From positions 1 to 7,469 of the forward strand of contig CADCQC010000305.1 of NCBI GenBank assembly GCA_902803455.1: a DNA stretch of 7,469 bases, in the 5' to 3' direction. Position 1 is the first letter of the stretch. Each line of letters opens with the position of its first letter. Below, in pieces: positions 1 through 4,843 of the stretch. The notes under the pieces were generated by a model that searched no databases, was not told the origin of the DNA, and was given only the letters and a program-made list of their open reading frames with translations. A program made the translations under genes and the position numbers. The DNA is from an uncultured Prevotellaceae bacterium (GTDB lineage Bacteria; Bacteroidota; Bacteroidia; Bacteroidales; Bacteroidaceae).

Positions 1-131
1 CAGGACGCATCCTCTTCGAAGTAGAGGGCGTCAGTTTTGACATCGCAAAAGAGGCTCTCCGCCTTGCTGCACAGAAACTGCCCGTGAAAACTAAGTTTGT
101 TGTAAGACGTGATTTTGATAAAAACGCATAA
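1..131 (+). CDS. rplP: 50S ribosomal protein L16 (uL16), C-terminal part
   Basis: This is the last 42 codons of L16, read in the frame whose first complete codon is at position 3 and which ends in TAA at 129-131. The visible peptide begins GRILFEVEGV and contains ALRLAAQKLPVKTKFVVR, the well-known C-terminal segment of bacterial L16. L16 sits near the A site and peptidyl transferase centre of the large subunit and helps position tRNA. The gene starts upstream of the window. It is followed after 3 bases by rpmC, the usual order at the end of the S10 gene group, so the two are almost certainly co-transcribed. The identification is from remembered family sequence; nothing unusual is visible in this fragment. 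Confidence 0.95.
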   Translation, partial: GRILFEVEGVSFDIAKEALRLAAQKLPVKTKFVVRRDFDKNA

Positions 132-134
132 ACT

Positions 135-329
135 ATGAAGATTAATGAAATAAATGAGCTCACCACTCAGGACTTGGTAGAGCGACTGGAGGCCACCGTT
201 GAGCAGCTGCAGAAAATGAAGCTCAACCACGCTATCACACCTCTGGAGAATCCATCACAGATTAAGTTGGTGCGTCGTGACATAGCACGTATGAAGACAG
301 TACTTCGTCAGAGAGAACTTAACAAATAA
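135..329 (+). CDS. rpmC: 50S ribosomal protein L29 (uL29)
   Basis: A 64-residue protein of the usual L29 length. It is predicted to be almost entirely two antiparallel helices: a first helix around residues 8-34 (LTTQDLVERLEATVEQLQKM) and a second ending in the conserved pattern VRRDIARMKTVLRQRE (residues 46-61). L29 lies beside the polypeptide exit tunnel and in other bacteria forms part of the docking site for trigger factor and the signal recognition particle. The ATG lies 3 bases after the rplP stop and has no SD motif, only an A-rich leader, which suggests translational coupling. The next gene, rpsQ, starts 2 bases after the stop. L29 followed by S17 is the universal order at the end of the S10 cluster. 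Confidence 0.96.
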   Translation: MKINEINELTTQDLVERLEATVEQLQKMKLNHAITPLENPSQIKLVRRDIARMKTVLRQRELNK

Positions 330-331
330 CA

Positions 332-598
332 ATGGCCCAGATGGAAACAAGAAATTTAAGAAAGACAAGACAGGGTGTGGTAATCAGCAACAAAATGGAT
401 AAAACCATTGTTATTGCAGCAAAGTTCAAAGAGATGCACCCTATCTATGGAAAGTTTGTGCAGAAAACGAAAAAGTATCATGCACATGATGAGAAAAATG
501 AGGCAAATGTAGGCGATACAGTGCTCATTATGGAAACCCGTCCCTTGAGCAAGACCAAGAGATGGAGACTTGTACAAATAATCGAAAAAGCTAAGTAA
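332..598 (+). CDS. rpsQ: 30S ribosomal protein S17 (uS17)
   Basis: An 88-residue OB-fold protein that binds 16S rRNA early in small-subunit assembly. Family landmarks are GVVISNKMDKTIVI (residues 15-28), HPIYGKFV (36-43), KKYHAHDE (47-54) and the S17 signature GDTVLIMETRPLSKTKR (61-77). Two starts are possible: ATG at 332 (MAQMETRNL) and ATG at 341 (METRNL). The Bacteroidales homologues I recall begin near the second methionine, so the true start may be 341. I kept 332 because it lies only 2 bases after the rpmC stop, a spacing typical of coupled genes here. Neither has an SD motif. The only effect is three extra N-terminal residues. Confidence 0.96.
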   Translation: MAQMETRNLRKTRQGVVISNKMDKTIVIAAKFKEMHPIYGKFVQKTKKYHAHDEKNEANVGDTVLIMETRPLSKTKRWRLVQIIEKAK

Positions 599-600
599 TC

Positions 601-966
601 ATGATACAGGCTGAATCAAGACTTACAGTATGTGACAACAGCGGTGCCCGCGAGGCTCTCTGCATCCGGGTGCTGGGTGGCACACGCCGCCGTTATGCAA
701 GTGTCGGCGACATCATCGTCGTGGCTGTCAAAAATGTCATCCCGTCTAGCGACCTGAAGAAAGGCGCTGTCTCAAAGGCTCTTATCGTGCGCACAAAGAA
801 AGAGATCCGTCGTGCTGATGGTTCTTATATCCGTTTCGACGACAATGCCTGCGTGCTCCTCAACAATGCTGGTGAGCTCCGCGGAAGCCGTATCTTCGGT
901 CCTGTCGCCCGTGAACTGCGCGCCGTCAACCTGAAGGTGGTCTCACTCGCACCCGAGGTTCTTTAA
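601..966 (+). CDS. rplN: 50S ribosomal protein L14 (uL14)
   Basis: A 121-residue protein, close to the 122-123 of most bacterial L14. It begins MIQAESRLTVCDNSGAREA and carries the L14 signature region at about residues 60-89, including ALIVRTKKEIRRADGSYIRF and DDNACVLLNN. The C-terminal part has the conserved GSRIFGPVARELR (95-107). L14 contacts 16S rRNA helix 14 across the subunit interface and is the docking surface for the silencing factor RsfS. The ATG is 2 bases after the rpsQ stop, with no SD motif. The gene opens the classical spc group, but I see no promoter before it, so here the S10 and spc groups appear to be one transcript. Confidence 0.97.
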   Translation: MIQAESRLTVCDNSGAREALCIRVLGGTRRRYASVGDIIVVAVKNVIPSSDLKKGAVSKALIVRTKKEIRRADGSYIRFDDNACVLLNNAGELRGSRIFGPVARELRAVNLKVVSLAPEVL

Positions 967-990
967 TCACATCTTAAATGTAGTATACTC

Positions 991-1311
991 ATGACAAAGT
1001 TACATATCAAAAAAGGCGACACGGTGATTGTCCTCACAGGAAAGTCTAAGGGCAAGACCGGCAAGGTGCTCAGGATGCTTATCAAAGAGCAAAAGGCTAT
1101 CGTCGAGGGTGTCAACATCGTCACCAAGAGCTCCAAACCGACCGCCAAGAATCCTAACGGTGGATTCGTCAAGGTGGAGGCTCCCATCCATATCTCCAAC
1201 CTGAGCCTCATTGACCCGAAGAGCGGGAAACCAACGCGAATCGGCATCAAGGTCAACGCCGACGGCAAGAAAGTTCGTATCGCTAAAAAATCTGGGGAGG
1301 AGATCAAATAA
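991..1311 (+). CDS. rplX: 50S ribosomal protein L24 (uL24)
   Basis: A 106-residue protein with the KOW motif of L24 at about residues 6-31 (IKKGDTVIVLTGKSKGKTGK then VLRML), followed by the conserved EGVNIVTKSSKP (39-50) and a GGFVKVEAPIHISNLSLIDP segment (57-76). L24 is one of the two assembly initiators of the large subunit and sits near the tunnel exit. The start is the ATG at 991 after a 24-base gap that holds only A/T-rich sequence and an 8-base palindrome, AGTATACT (982-989), with no SD motif. The TAA stop at 1309-1311 overlaps the ATG of rplE by one base (TAATG), which points to coupled translation of L24 and L5. Confidence 0.97.
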   Translation: MTKLHIKKGDTVIVLTGKSKGKTGKVLRMLIKEQKAIVEGVNIVTKSSKPTAKNPNGGFVKVEAPIHISNLSLIDPKSGKPTRIGIKVNADGKKVRIAKKSGEEIK

Positions 1312-1865
1312 TGAATACAGCACAGTTAAAGAAACAATACGTCGAGGTCATCGCACCTGCACTGATGAAGCAGTTCAACTACACTTCACCCATGCAGATT
1401 CCTGTTCTCAAGAAAATCGTGATCAACCAGGGCCTCGGAGATGCCACACAGGAGAAGAAAATCATCGATGTGGCAGTGAATGAGCTTACCACCATTACTG
1501 GACAGAAGGCTGTGGCTACTTATTCCAAAAAGGATATCGCCAACTTCAAACTCCGTAAAAAAATGCCTAACGGCGTGATGGTGACACTTCGCCGGGAGCG
1601 GATGTATGAGTTCCTTGAGAAACTCGTCAGAGTGGCTCTGCCTCGTATCCGTGACTTCAAGGGCATCGAGACCAAGTTTGACGGACGTGGCAACTACACC
1701 CTCGGAATCGAGGAGCAGATTATCTTCCCGGAGATCAACCTCGACACCATCGAGCGCATCCAGGGTATGAACATCACTTTCGTCACATCTGCCAATACCG
1801 ACGAGGAGGGATTCGCACTCCTTAAAGGATTTGGACTTCCATTCAAAAACGCTAAAAACGCATAA
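1311..1865 (+). CDS. rplE: 50S ribosomal protein L5 (uL5)
   Basis: A 184-residue protein, at the long end of the normal 178-185 range for L5. It carries the L5 signature region near residues 31-45 (PVLKKIVINQGLGDA), the TGQKAVATYSKKDIANFKLR segment (63-82), the VTLRRERMYEFLEKL helix (91-105) and the C-terminal block with GIEEQIIFPEI and GMNITFVTSANTDEEGFALL. L5 binds 5S rRNA with L18 in the central protuberance and touches P-site tRNA. The start codon shares one base with the rplX stop, and a GGGGAGGAG stretch inside the end of rplX (1294-1302) sits where a somewhat distant SD would be. In Escherichia coli the S8 repressor site lies at this junction; I did not recognise that structure here. 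Confidence 0.97.
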   Translation: MNTAQLKKQYVEVIAPALMKQFNYTSPMQIPVLKKIVINQGLGDATQEKKIIDVAVNELTTITGQKAVATYSKKDIANFKLRKKMPNGVMVTLRRERMYEFLEKLVRVALPRIRDFKGIETKFDGRGNYTLGIEEQIIFPEINLDTIERIQGMNITFVTSANTDEEGFALLKGFGLPFKNAKNA

Positions 1866-1868
1866 CAC

Positions 1869-2171
1869 ATGGCAAAGGAATCAATGAAGGCCCGCGAGGT
1901 CAAGAGAGCACGTCTCGTGGCTAAGTATGCAGAGAAGCGCGCAGCGCTGAAAAAAATCATCGCCACCACCGACGATCCCGCTGAGGCTTATGAGGCTGCC
2001 AGGAAGTTGCAGAGCATCCCACGCAACGCCAATCCTATCCGCCTGCACAACCGCTGCAAAATCACCGGTCGTCCAAAAGGATATATCAGGCAGTTTGGAC
2101 TCTCGCGTATCCAATTCCGCGAAATGGCTTCCGCAGGACTTATTCCAGGCGTGAAGAAGGCAAGCTGGTAA
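1869..2171 (+). CDS. rpsN: 30S ribosomal protein S14 (uS14), long zinc-free form
   Basis: A 100-residue S14 of the long form. Long S14 proteins lack the two CxxC pairs of the short (about 61-residue) zinc-binding S14. The only cysteine here is C63, within RCKITGRPKGYIRQFGLSR (62-80), the S14 signature, followed by IQFREMASAGLIPGVKKASW at the C terminus. The N-terminal half is a basic helix (MKAREVKRARLVAKYAEKRA, residues 6-25). S14 belongs to the 3' (head) domain of the small subunit and joins late in assembly. The ATG lies 3 bases after the rplE stop, without an SD motif. The zinc-free state means this copy should function under zinc limitation. Confidence 0.97.
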   Translation: MAKESMKAREVKRARLVAKYAEKRAALKKIIATTDDPAEAYEAARKLQSIPRNANPIRLHNRCKITGRPKGYIRQFGLSRIQFREMASAGLIPGVKKASW

Positions 2172-2190
2172 AAGACTTTCTTTTTTAATT

Positions 2191-2224
2191 TTTAATATTG
2201 TCGGGGGAGGCCCGATTAATTAAA
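2191..2224 (+). promoter_or_regulatory. Imperfect hairpin in the rpsN-rpsH gap, GGAGG loop
   Basis: The 63-base gap between rpsN and rpsH holds an imperfect inverted repeat. TCGGG (2201-2205) pairs with CCCGA (2211-2215) around a GGAGG loop (2206-2210), extended by a G-U pair (2200/2216). After a small internal loop, TTTAAT (2191-2196) pairs with ATTAAA (2219-2224). No U-run follows directly, so it does not look like an intrinsic terminator. The GGAGG is 24 bases before the rpsH ATG, too far for an ordinary SD. It may be a translational control element for rpsH and the genes downstream, possibly bound by S8, but the inner stem is short and this is inference. Confidence 0.4.
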
Positions 2225-2234
2225 CTTTTATTTT

Positions 2235-2630
2235 ATGACAGATCCAATAGCAGATTATCTGACGAGGCTCAGAAACGCAATCATGGCTCATCACCGTGTT
2301 GTGGAGGTTCCTGCCTCAAACTTGAAGAAGGAAATCACAAAAATCCTCTTCGAGAAAGGATACATCCTCAATTACAAGTTCATTGAGGATGGTCCTCAAG
2401 GCACCATCAAGGTCGCTTTGAAGTATGACCCGGCCACCAAGGCCAATGCCATCAAGAAGCTCCAGAGAGTTTCCACTCCTGGTCTTCGTAAGTATACGGG
2501 TTATAAAAACATGCCGAGAGTTATCAACGGGTTGGGTATCGCCATCTTATCCACATCCCAAGGTGTCATGACCGACAAGGAGGCTGCCGAACTCAAAATC
2601 GGCGGCGAGGTCCTTTGCTACGTCTATTAA
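2235..2630 (+). CDS. rpsH: 30S ribosomal protein S8 (uS8)
   Basis: A 131-residue protein of standard S8 length. It begins TDPIADYLTRLRNA (residues 2-15), the diagnostic S8 N terminus, and carries the S8 signature GIAILSTSQGVMTDKEA (101-117) before a C-terminal GGEVLCYVY. S8 is a primary binder of 16S rRNA helix 21 in the platform. In Escherichia coli it is the translational repressor of the spc operon; whether it does this here is unknown. The ATG at 2235 follows a strongly A/T-rich leader without a close SD, typical of Bacteroidota starts. It is the first gene after the hairpin at 2191-2224, the largest gap in the ribosomal block before rpmJ-rpsM. Confidence 0.97.
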   Translation: MTDPIADYLTRLRNAIMAHHRVVEVPASNLKKEITKILFEKGYILNYKFIEDGPQGTIKVALKYDPATKANAIKKLQRVSTPGLRKYTGYKNMPRVINGLGIAILSTSQGVMTDKEAAELKIGGEVLCYVY

Positions 2631-2634
2631 TTCA

Positions 2635-2640
2635 GGGAGG
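2635..2640 (+). promoter_or_regulatory. Shine-Dalgarno-like site of rplF
   Basis: GGGAGG, with GGAGG at 2636-2640, lies 8 bases before the rplF ATG at 2649 and in the short rpsH-rplF gap, so it is not constrained by coding. Strength and spacing would make a good SD in most bacteria. It stands out because most starts in this window have none. Whether Bacteroidota ribosomes, whose anti-SD tail is reported to be occluded, use it is uncertain. Confidence 0.6.
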
Positions 2641-2648
2641 AAAGCAAT

Positions 2649-3215
2649 ATGTCAAGAATAGGTAAATTGCCCATCACCATCCCTGCTGGTGTGGAGATCA
2701 AAAACGAAAATAACCTCATCACCGTGAAAGGTCCTAAAGGTACCCTCTCACAACAGGTGGATCCTTCTGTCAACGTGACTATCGAGAATGGGGAGATGAC
2801 TTTCTCCATCAATGAGGACAGTCCCGTTACTATCAAGCAAAAGCAGGCTTACCATGGCTTGTATCGCGCACTTGTCAACAATATGGTGGTTGGCGTGAGC
2901 CAGGGATTCCAGAAAACACTTGAACTCGTGGGCGTGGGTTACCGCGTGTCCAACCAGGGCAACCTGCTCGAGTTCGCTCTCGGTTATACACACCCCATTT
3001 TCCTCATGCTCCCGCCTGAGGTCAAGGTGGAGACCAAATCTGAGAGAAATCAGAATCCTATCATCAATCTGGAGTCTTGCGACAAACAGTTGCTCGGACT
3101 CATCTGTGCAAAAATTCGCTCTTTCCGCAAACCTGAACCTTATAAAGGTAAGGGTATCCTGTTCAAGGGTGAGGTCATCCGCAGGAAGTCTGGTAAATCG
3201 GCTTCTGCCAAGTAA
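2649..3215 (+). CDS. rplF: 50S ribosomal protein L6 (uL6)
   Basis: A 188-residue protein, slightly longer than the 177 residues of Escherichia coli L6. It begins MSRIGKLPITIPAGVEI, the standard L6 N terminus, has the two repeated alpha/beta domains of the family (about residues 1-80 and 81-180), and carries the bacterial L6 signature PEPYKGKGI (162-170) followed by a basic tail GEVIRRKSGKSASAK. L6 lies at the base of the L7/L12 stalk close to the sarcin-ricin loop and matters for translation factor binding and late subunit assembly. The start is supported by a GGAGG 8 bases upstream as well as by homology. It is followed after 18 bases by rplR. Confidence 0.97.
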   Translation: MSRIGKLPITIPAGVEIKNENNLITVKGPKGTLSQQVDPSVNVTIENGEMTFSINEDSPVTIKQKQAYHGLYRALVNNMVVGVSQGFQKTLELVGVGYRVSNQGNLLEFALGYTHPIFLMLPPEVKVETKSERNQNPIINLESCDKQLLGLICAKIRSFRKPEPYKGKGILFKGEVIRRKSGKSASAK

Positions 3216-3233
3216 CTTTAACAATTTACGACT

Positions 3234-3659
3234 ATGACAACTAAAAAAGTAGAAAGACGAATCAAGATCAAATACAGAATTCGCAAAAGGGTCAATGGCA
3301 CTGCTGAGCGTCCCCGCATGACTGTGTTCCGCAGCAATAAGGGCATCTACGTGCAGATTATCGATGACTCATGGTACAACACTGAGAAGCCTTTCACCAC
3401 CATGGTGGAGAAAAAGCACCCCAAGCGCAAGGTGGCTGTGTCTTACTATCCAAAAGGCAGAACCCTCGTGTCTGCTTCCTCAGCAGGACTCGGAAAGATG
3501 TCCAAGGCTGAGCAGGCTGAGAAGGTGGGTGAGATGATTGCAGAGAAGGCTAAAGCCGCCGGCATTACAGCCGTGGTTTTCGACCGCAATGGTTATCTCT
3601 ACCATGGAAGAGTGAAGCAACTGGCTGACGCAGCCCGTAAAGGTGGACTTAATTTCTAA
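3234..3659 (+). CDS. rplR: 50S ribosomal protein L18 (uL18) with an internal insertion
   Basis: A 141-residue L18; most bacterial homologues have about 114-120 residues. The core is clear: basic N-terminal helix VERRIKIKYRIRKRV (6-20), first strand RPRMTVFRSNKGIYVQIIDD (26-45), then TLVSASSAGL (77-86), VGEMIAEKAKAAGI (98-111) and the C-terminal FDRNGYLYHGRVKQLADAAR (116-135), GGLNF. Between IIDD and TLVSASS, where homologues have a short turn such as -GKT-, lie about 30 residues (46-76) rich in lysine, tyrosine, histidine and proline, including SWYNTEKPFTTMVEKKHPKR. This amounts to a net insertion of roughly 27 residues in the hairpin between strands 1 and 2. L18 binds 5S rRNA together with L5. 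The reading frame is intact, so the gene is presumably functional. Confidence 0.95.
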   Translation: MTTKKVERRIKIKYRIRKRVNGTAERPRMTVFRSNKGIYVQIIDDSWYNTEKPFTTMVEKKHPKRKVAVSYYPKGRTLVSASSAGLGKMSKAEQAEKVGEMIAEKAKAAGITAVVFDRNGYLYHGRVKQLADAARKGGLNF

Positions 3660-3665
3660 GCGATT

Positions 3666-4178
3666 ATGGCAATTAATAGAGTAAAAAATATCGGTGACGC
3701 AGAGTTGAAGGACCGCCTCGTTGCTATCAACCGTGTCACAAAGGTGACAAAGGGCGGTCGTACTTTCACATTCGCTGCCATTGTCGTCGTTGGCGATGGT
3801 AATGGTATCATCGGATGGGGACTCGGTAAGGCTGGTGAGGTGACTGCTGCTATCGCCAAAGGTGTCGAGGCTGCCAAGAAGAACCTGGTCAAGGTGCCTG
3901 TGCTCAAAGGCACGATTCCTCATGAGATTGAAATGGCTTTCGGTGGCGCTAGAGTGTTCCTCAAGCCTGCTGCTCCTGGTACAGGAATGGTGGCTGGTGG
4001 TGCTATGCGTGCCGTGCTCGAGAGTGTCGGTATTACCGACGTGCTGGCTAAGTCAAAAGGCTCATCCAATCCCCATAACCTCGTGAAGGCTACTATCGCT
4101 GCTCTCTGTGAGGTGCGTGATGCTTACACTGTGGCTCACGACCGTGGTATTTCCATGCAAAAAGTATTTAGAGGATAA
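3666..4178 (+). CDS. rpsE: 30S ribosomal protein S5 (uS5)
   Basis: A 170-residue protein, close to the 167 of Escherichia coli S5. The N-terminal double-stranded-RNA-binding-like domain spans about residues 12-80 and contains INRVTKVTKGGRTFTF (21-36) and VVGDGNGIIGWGLGKAGEV (41-59). The C-terminal domain carries PGTGMVAGGAMRAVLESVGI (104-123) and the conserved LAKSKGSSNPHNLVKAT (127-143). S5 affects decoding accuracy and lies near the mRNA entry channel. The loop at residues 24-31, equivalent to the one altered in spectinomycin-resistant mutants, looks wild type. The ATG at 3666 is 6 bases after rplR, with no SD motif. Its own TAA stop forms the first three bases of the SD of rpmD. Confidence 0.97.
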   Translation: MAINRVKNIGDAELKDRLVAINRVTKVTKGGRTFTFAAIVVVGDGNGIIGWGLGKAGEVTAAIAKGVEAAKKNLVKVPVLKGTIPHEIEMAFGGARVFLKPAAPGTGMVAGGAMRAVLESVGITDVLAKSKGSSNPHNLVKATIAALCEVRDAYTVAHDRGISMQKVFRG

Positions 4179-4184
4179 GGAGGT
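4176..4184 (+). promoter_or_regulatory. Full-length Shine-Dalgarno site of rpmD overlapping the rpsE stop codon
   Basis: TAAGGAGGT is a nine-base perfect complement of the canonical 3' end of bacterial 16S rRNA. Its GGAGG (4179-4183) is 7 bases before the rpmD ATG at 4191. The first three bases are the TAA stop of rpsE, so a ribosome ending S5 stands directly on the site. It is the strongest SD in the window. That match is seen directly; its use by Bacteroidota ribosomes is inference. Confidence 0.7.
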
Positions 4185-4190
4185 TTTGAT

Positions 4191-4367
4191 ATGGCAACAA
4201 TAAAGATCAAACAGATTAAGAGTAAAATCGGTTACCCTATCGACCAGAAGCGTACGCTCCATGCACTTGGACTCCATAAGATCTCACAGGTCGTGGAAAA
4301 GGAGGATACTCCTGCCATCCGTGGCATGATCCGCAAGGTGCATCATCTGGTGACCATAGTTGAATAA
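4191..4367 (+). CDS. rpmD: 50S ribosomal protein L30 (uL30)
   Basis: A 58-codon gene between rpsE and rplO, where L30 is expected. The product begins MATIKIKQIKSKIGYPIDQK and continues RTLHALGLHKISQVVEKEDT, matching the L30 pattern: a beta strand, a helix with the conserved LGL, and a second strand and helix ending in GMIRKVHHLVTIVE. The length is typical (about 58-60). L30 is a small large-subunit protein on 23S rRNA domain II and is absent in some bacterial groups. The ATG is preceded by a perfect SD motif (4176-4184) that begins in the rpsE stop codon. The TAA stop is at 4365-4367, 25 bases before rplO. Confidence 0.96.
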   Translation: MATIKIKQIKSKIGYPIDQKRTLHALGLHKISQVVEKEDTPAIRGMIRKVHHLVTIVE

Positions 4368-4392
4368 TCAATCAGTAAAACAGTACAGACTT

Positions 4393-4839
4393 ATGAAATT
4401 ACATACTTTAAAACCCGCTCAAGGCTCCACTCATTCACGCCGTCGTATCGGCCGTGGTACTGGTTCAGGACTCGGGGGTACTTCTACACGTGGTCATAAG
4501 GGTGCCAAGGCACGTTCGGGTTATAAGAGAAAAATCGGCTTTGAGGGTGGTCAGATGCCACTCCAGCGCCGTGTGCCGAAGGCTGGATTCAAAAACATCA
4601 ATCACAAGGAGTATTTCGCAGTCAATCTCTCTACTCTTCAAAGACTTGCTGAGGAGAAGGGTCTCGCCAAAATTGGCATTGACGAGTTGAAGGCTGCCGG
4701 ACTGACCAATGGCAAAGAGCTTGTCAAAGTGCTTGCTGGTGGTGAGCTGACCGTGAAGGTGGATGTCGAGGCACATGCTTTCTCTAAGACTGCCGAGGAG
4801 GCTATCAAGGCAGTTGGTGGTAACACAACAATCATCTAA
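4393..4839 (+). CDS. rplO: 50S ribosomal protein L15 (uL15)
   Basis: A 148-residue protein, near the family's usual 144-150. The N terminus is the glycine- and arginine-rich extension that threads into 23S rRNA: MKLHTLKPAQGSTHSRRRIG (1-20), GRGTGSGLGGTSTRGHKGAKARSGYKRKIGF split across 20-50, then EGGQMPLQRRVPKAGF (51-66). The globular C-terminal part includes VNLSTLQRLAE (77-87), ELKAAGLTNGKELVKVLAGGEL (98-119) and the closing VEAHAFSKTAEEAIKAVGG. The frame stays open upstream to a TTG at 4360, but that would add 11 residues not seen in L15 and overlap rpmD, so ATG 4393 is chosen. It has an A-rich leader and no SD. L15 is needed for late large-subunit assembly. Confidence 0.97.
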   Translation: MKLHTLKPAQGSTHSRRRIGRGTGSGLGGTSTRGHKGAKARSGYKRKIGFEGGQMPLQRRVPKAGFKNINHKEYFAVNLSTLQRLAEEKGLAKIGIDELKAAGLTNGKELVKVLAGGELTVKVDVEAHAFSKTAEEAIKAVGGNTTII

Positions 4840-4843
4840 GTAA

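Noticed and set aside
92..99. TAAGTTTG, an exact match to the Bacteroidota -7 promoter element (TAnnTTTG)
   Set aside because: It is inside the L16 coding sequence (TKFV codons), and I find no TTTG element at the proper distance upstream.
982..989. AGTATACT palindrome before rplX
   Set aside because: Eight bases of A/T-rich palindrome are expected by chance and no second copy is seen as an operator pair.
1386..1868. Long open frame on the minus strand (160 codons) opposite rplE
   Set aside because: It lies opposite a clear L5 gene, resembles no family I know, and is the expected by-product of codon bias in highly expressed genes.
2748..3224. Long open frame on the minus strand (158 codons) opposite rplF
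   Set aside because: Shadow of L6 on the opposite strand, with no recognisable domain or start context.
4360..4392. TTG start that would add 11 residues to L15
   Set aside because: The extension overlaps the end of rpmD, is not part of known L15 proteins, and an ATG at the family's normal start follows at 4393.
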